From a virus, in IMG/VR virus record IMGVR_UViG_3300022200_002408, positions 1-24,575 of that record: a stretch of 24,575 nucleotides of DNA, one strand, 5' to 3'. This document shows positions 23,638-24,575 of this stretch, piece after piece. A program made the translations under genes and the position numbers. The notes under the pieces are model-generated. The model worked only from the letters and a program-made list of their open reading frames with translations. It did no database searches and had not been told where the DNA came from. How positions within the stretch are numbered: the stretch's first letter is position 1; every line of letters begins with the position of its first letter.

Positions 23638-24575
23638 ATGCCTTTAGGATATAAATATGTAGAACGGACAGCAGACTCTCAAATAAATTGGGCTGAGGTT
23701 GGTAGAGAAGCAAGTGGAATGCTTTTGGAAGTAAATCGTGTACGCGAAGAAAAGAAAGAAGCATACAATCAGGCTACTCGTGAGGAGATGAATAATATTA
23801 TGAACGCTCCTCAAGGCGAAAATCAAGATGCTAATGGCTTTATAAATAACTATGCTCACGATATGATTAATCAGATGAAGATTGATGAGGATTTATTTAA
23901 AAGAGGTATGCTAAAAGAAAGAGAATATACTCTAAAGAGACAAAATAATATGGATGGAACAAAAAGTTTGTTTGAAATCCAAAAATTATACCAACAAAAG
24001 TACAAGGAGAAAATGGACGGTGTTATGTCGGGCAAACTGCAAGCTATGAATATTTTCAATATGGGTATGGTAGAAGGTTACGGAGATTTTAATAATTCAA
24101 AAGCAACCATTTCTGCTGATGGAACTGTGGGAATTGGTTTAATGGAGAATAAAATGATTGATGGAAAAATGGTTCGTGTTCTTTCTACAAACATAGCACC
24201 TGTAAATGTTATTAAAGGTAAAATTATGCACGACATTCCTACATTTGATGTCGATAAAGCAACAACTAATACAGTAGCCAACTTTGGCTCTCGTAAAGAC
24301 ATATTATATAAAGCAGCTACTTTATCAGGAGCAGGAACTATAACTGAACTTATGGGACCTGACTTCTTAGCAACATTGGAAGACCCTGTTGACCAAAAAA
24401 TAGTGTCCGATATGAATACCGCTATTAATGACCAAGTAGATAGCTTTTTGTCTCCATATAATTTAAGTTCAGTAATGACTGAAAATTTAGGAAAATATAA
24501 TGCTCAGTCTTTTACGTTTGATAAAGACGAAGCAGATAAAGACCCAAACAAAATACTTGTAAAAGTTGACCCGAA
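23638..24575 (+). CDS. Internal/structural virion protein, 3' truncated by window
   Basis: The frame opens at ATG 23638, 13 bases after the previous stop, and stays open to the end of the window: 312 complete codons, no stop. The N-terminus MPLGYKYVERTADSQINWAE followed by VGREASGMLLEVNRVREEKK is a signature I recognise in uncharacterised structural proteins of Bacteroidetes and marine podoviruses that follow the ejection-like protein. The visible part is hydrophilic and helical with many Met, Lys, Asp and Asn (NNMDGTKSLFEIQKLYQQKY), no signal peptide. Position suggests another internal or cargo protein, usually large in such phages. Function is inferred from neighbours only. Confidence 0.6.
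   Translation, partial: MPLGYKYVERTADSQINWAEVGREASGMLLEVNRVREEKKEAYNQATREEMNNIMNAPQGENQDANGFINNYAHDMINQMKIDEDLFKRGMLKEREYTLKRQNNMDGTKSLFEIQKLYQQKYKEKMDGVMSGKLQAMNIFNMGMVEGYGDFNNSKATISADGTVGIGLMENKMIDGKMVRVLSTNIAPVNVIKGKIMHDIPTFDVDKATTNTVANFGSRKDILYKAATLSGAGTITELMGPDFLATLEDPVDQKIVSDMNTAINDQVDSFLSPYNLSSVMTENLGKYNAQSFTFDKDEADKDPNKILVKVDP

Overview
The window is a piece of a tailed-phage genome. Every recognisable gene lies on the + strand, genes are packed with 0-100 bp gaps or short overlaps, and no bacterial housekeeping gene is present. AT-rich DNA, absence of clear Shine-Dalgarno sites (starts follow A/T-rich leaders such as TTAAATCAAA), and TAnnTTTG promoter boxes typical of Bacteroidetes point to a host in Bacteroidetes, probably the Flavobacteriia. 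The set and order of virion genes (TerL, portal, scaffold-like, major capsid, two ring/connector proteins, a very large muzzle/stabilisation protein, internal proteins) resemble crAss-like and related podovirus-like Bacteroidetes phages. This affiliation is my recognition of protein families, not a database result.

Layout: (1) 1-1379, the end of a tail-fibre or receptor-binding protein (5' truncated by the window) plus a small associated protein. (2) 1381-3068, a lysis cassette whose stop and start codons overlap as TAATG: a 44-residue basic protein, a holin, a DUF5675-like protein with a YkuD-like His/Cys motif (candidate endolysin), a small basic DUF6321-like protein, and a unimolecular-spanin-like lipoprotein. 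(3) 3116-5373, behind a promoter, a coiled-coil protein, a small structural or fibre-like protein, a conserved small protein, a protein that looks like two tandem GroES-like domains, and a 2-oxoglutarate/Fe(II) oxygenase-like protein. (4) 5378-10318, packaging: a TerS-position protein, the large terminase (probable TTG start, 71-nt overlap) and the portal. (5) 10367-13775, head: a scaffold-like protein with a Gln/Glu repeat, the major capsid protein with a strong terminator after it, and an unrecognised conserved protein with its own terminator. (6) 13864-22396, neck and tail: two ring/connector proteins, a 1626-residue muzzle protein and two further proteins that look like separated pieces of the same tail-tip assembly, linked by a shared Cys-rich module. 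(7) 22418-24575, a GNAT-like protein behind an almost leaderless promoter, an Ala/Gln-rich ejection-type internal protein, and the start of another internal or structural protein that runs off the window.

Together these genes build and fill the head, close the neck and short tail, and lyse the host. Accessory genes worth a second look are the tandem GroES-like protein, the 2OG-oxygenase-like protein, the GNAT-like protein and the fissioned, Cys-rich tail-tip region. I see no tRNA, rRNA, CRISPR array, insertion sequence, integrase or attachment site. No stretch over 300 bases lacks a gene.
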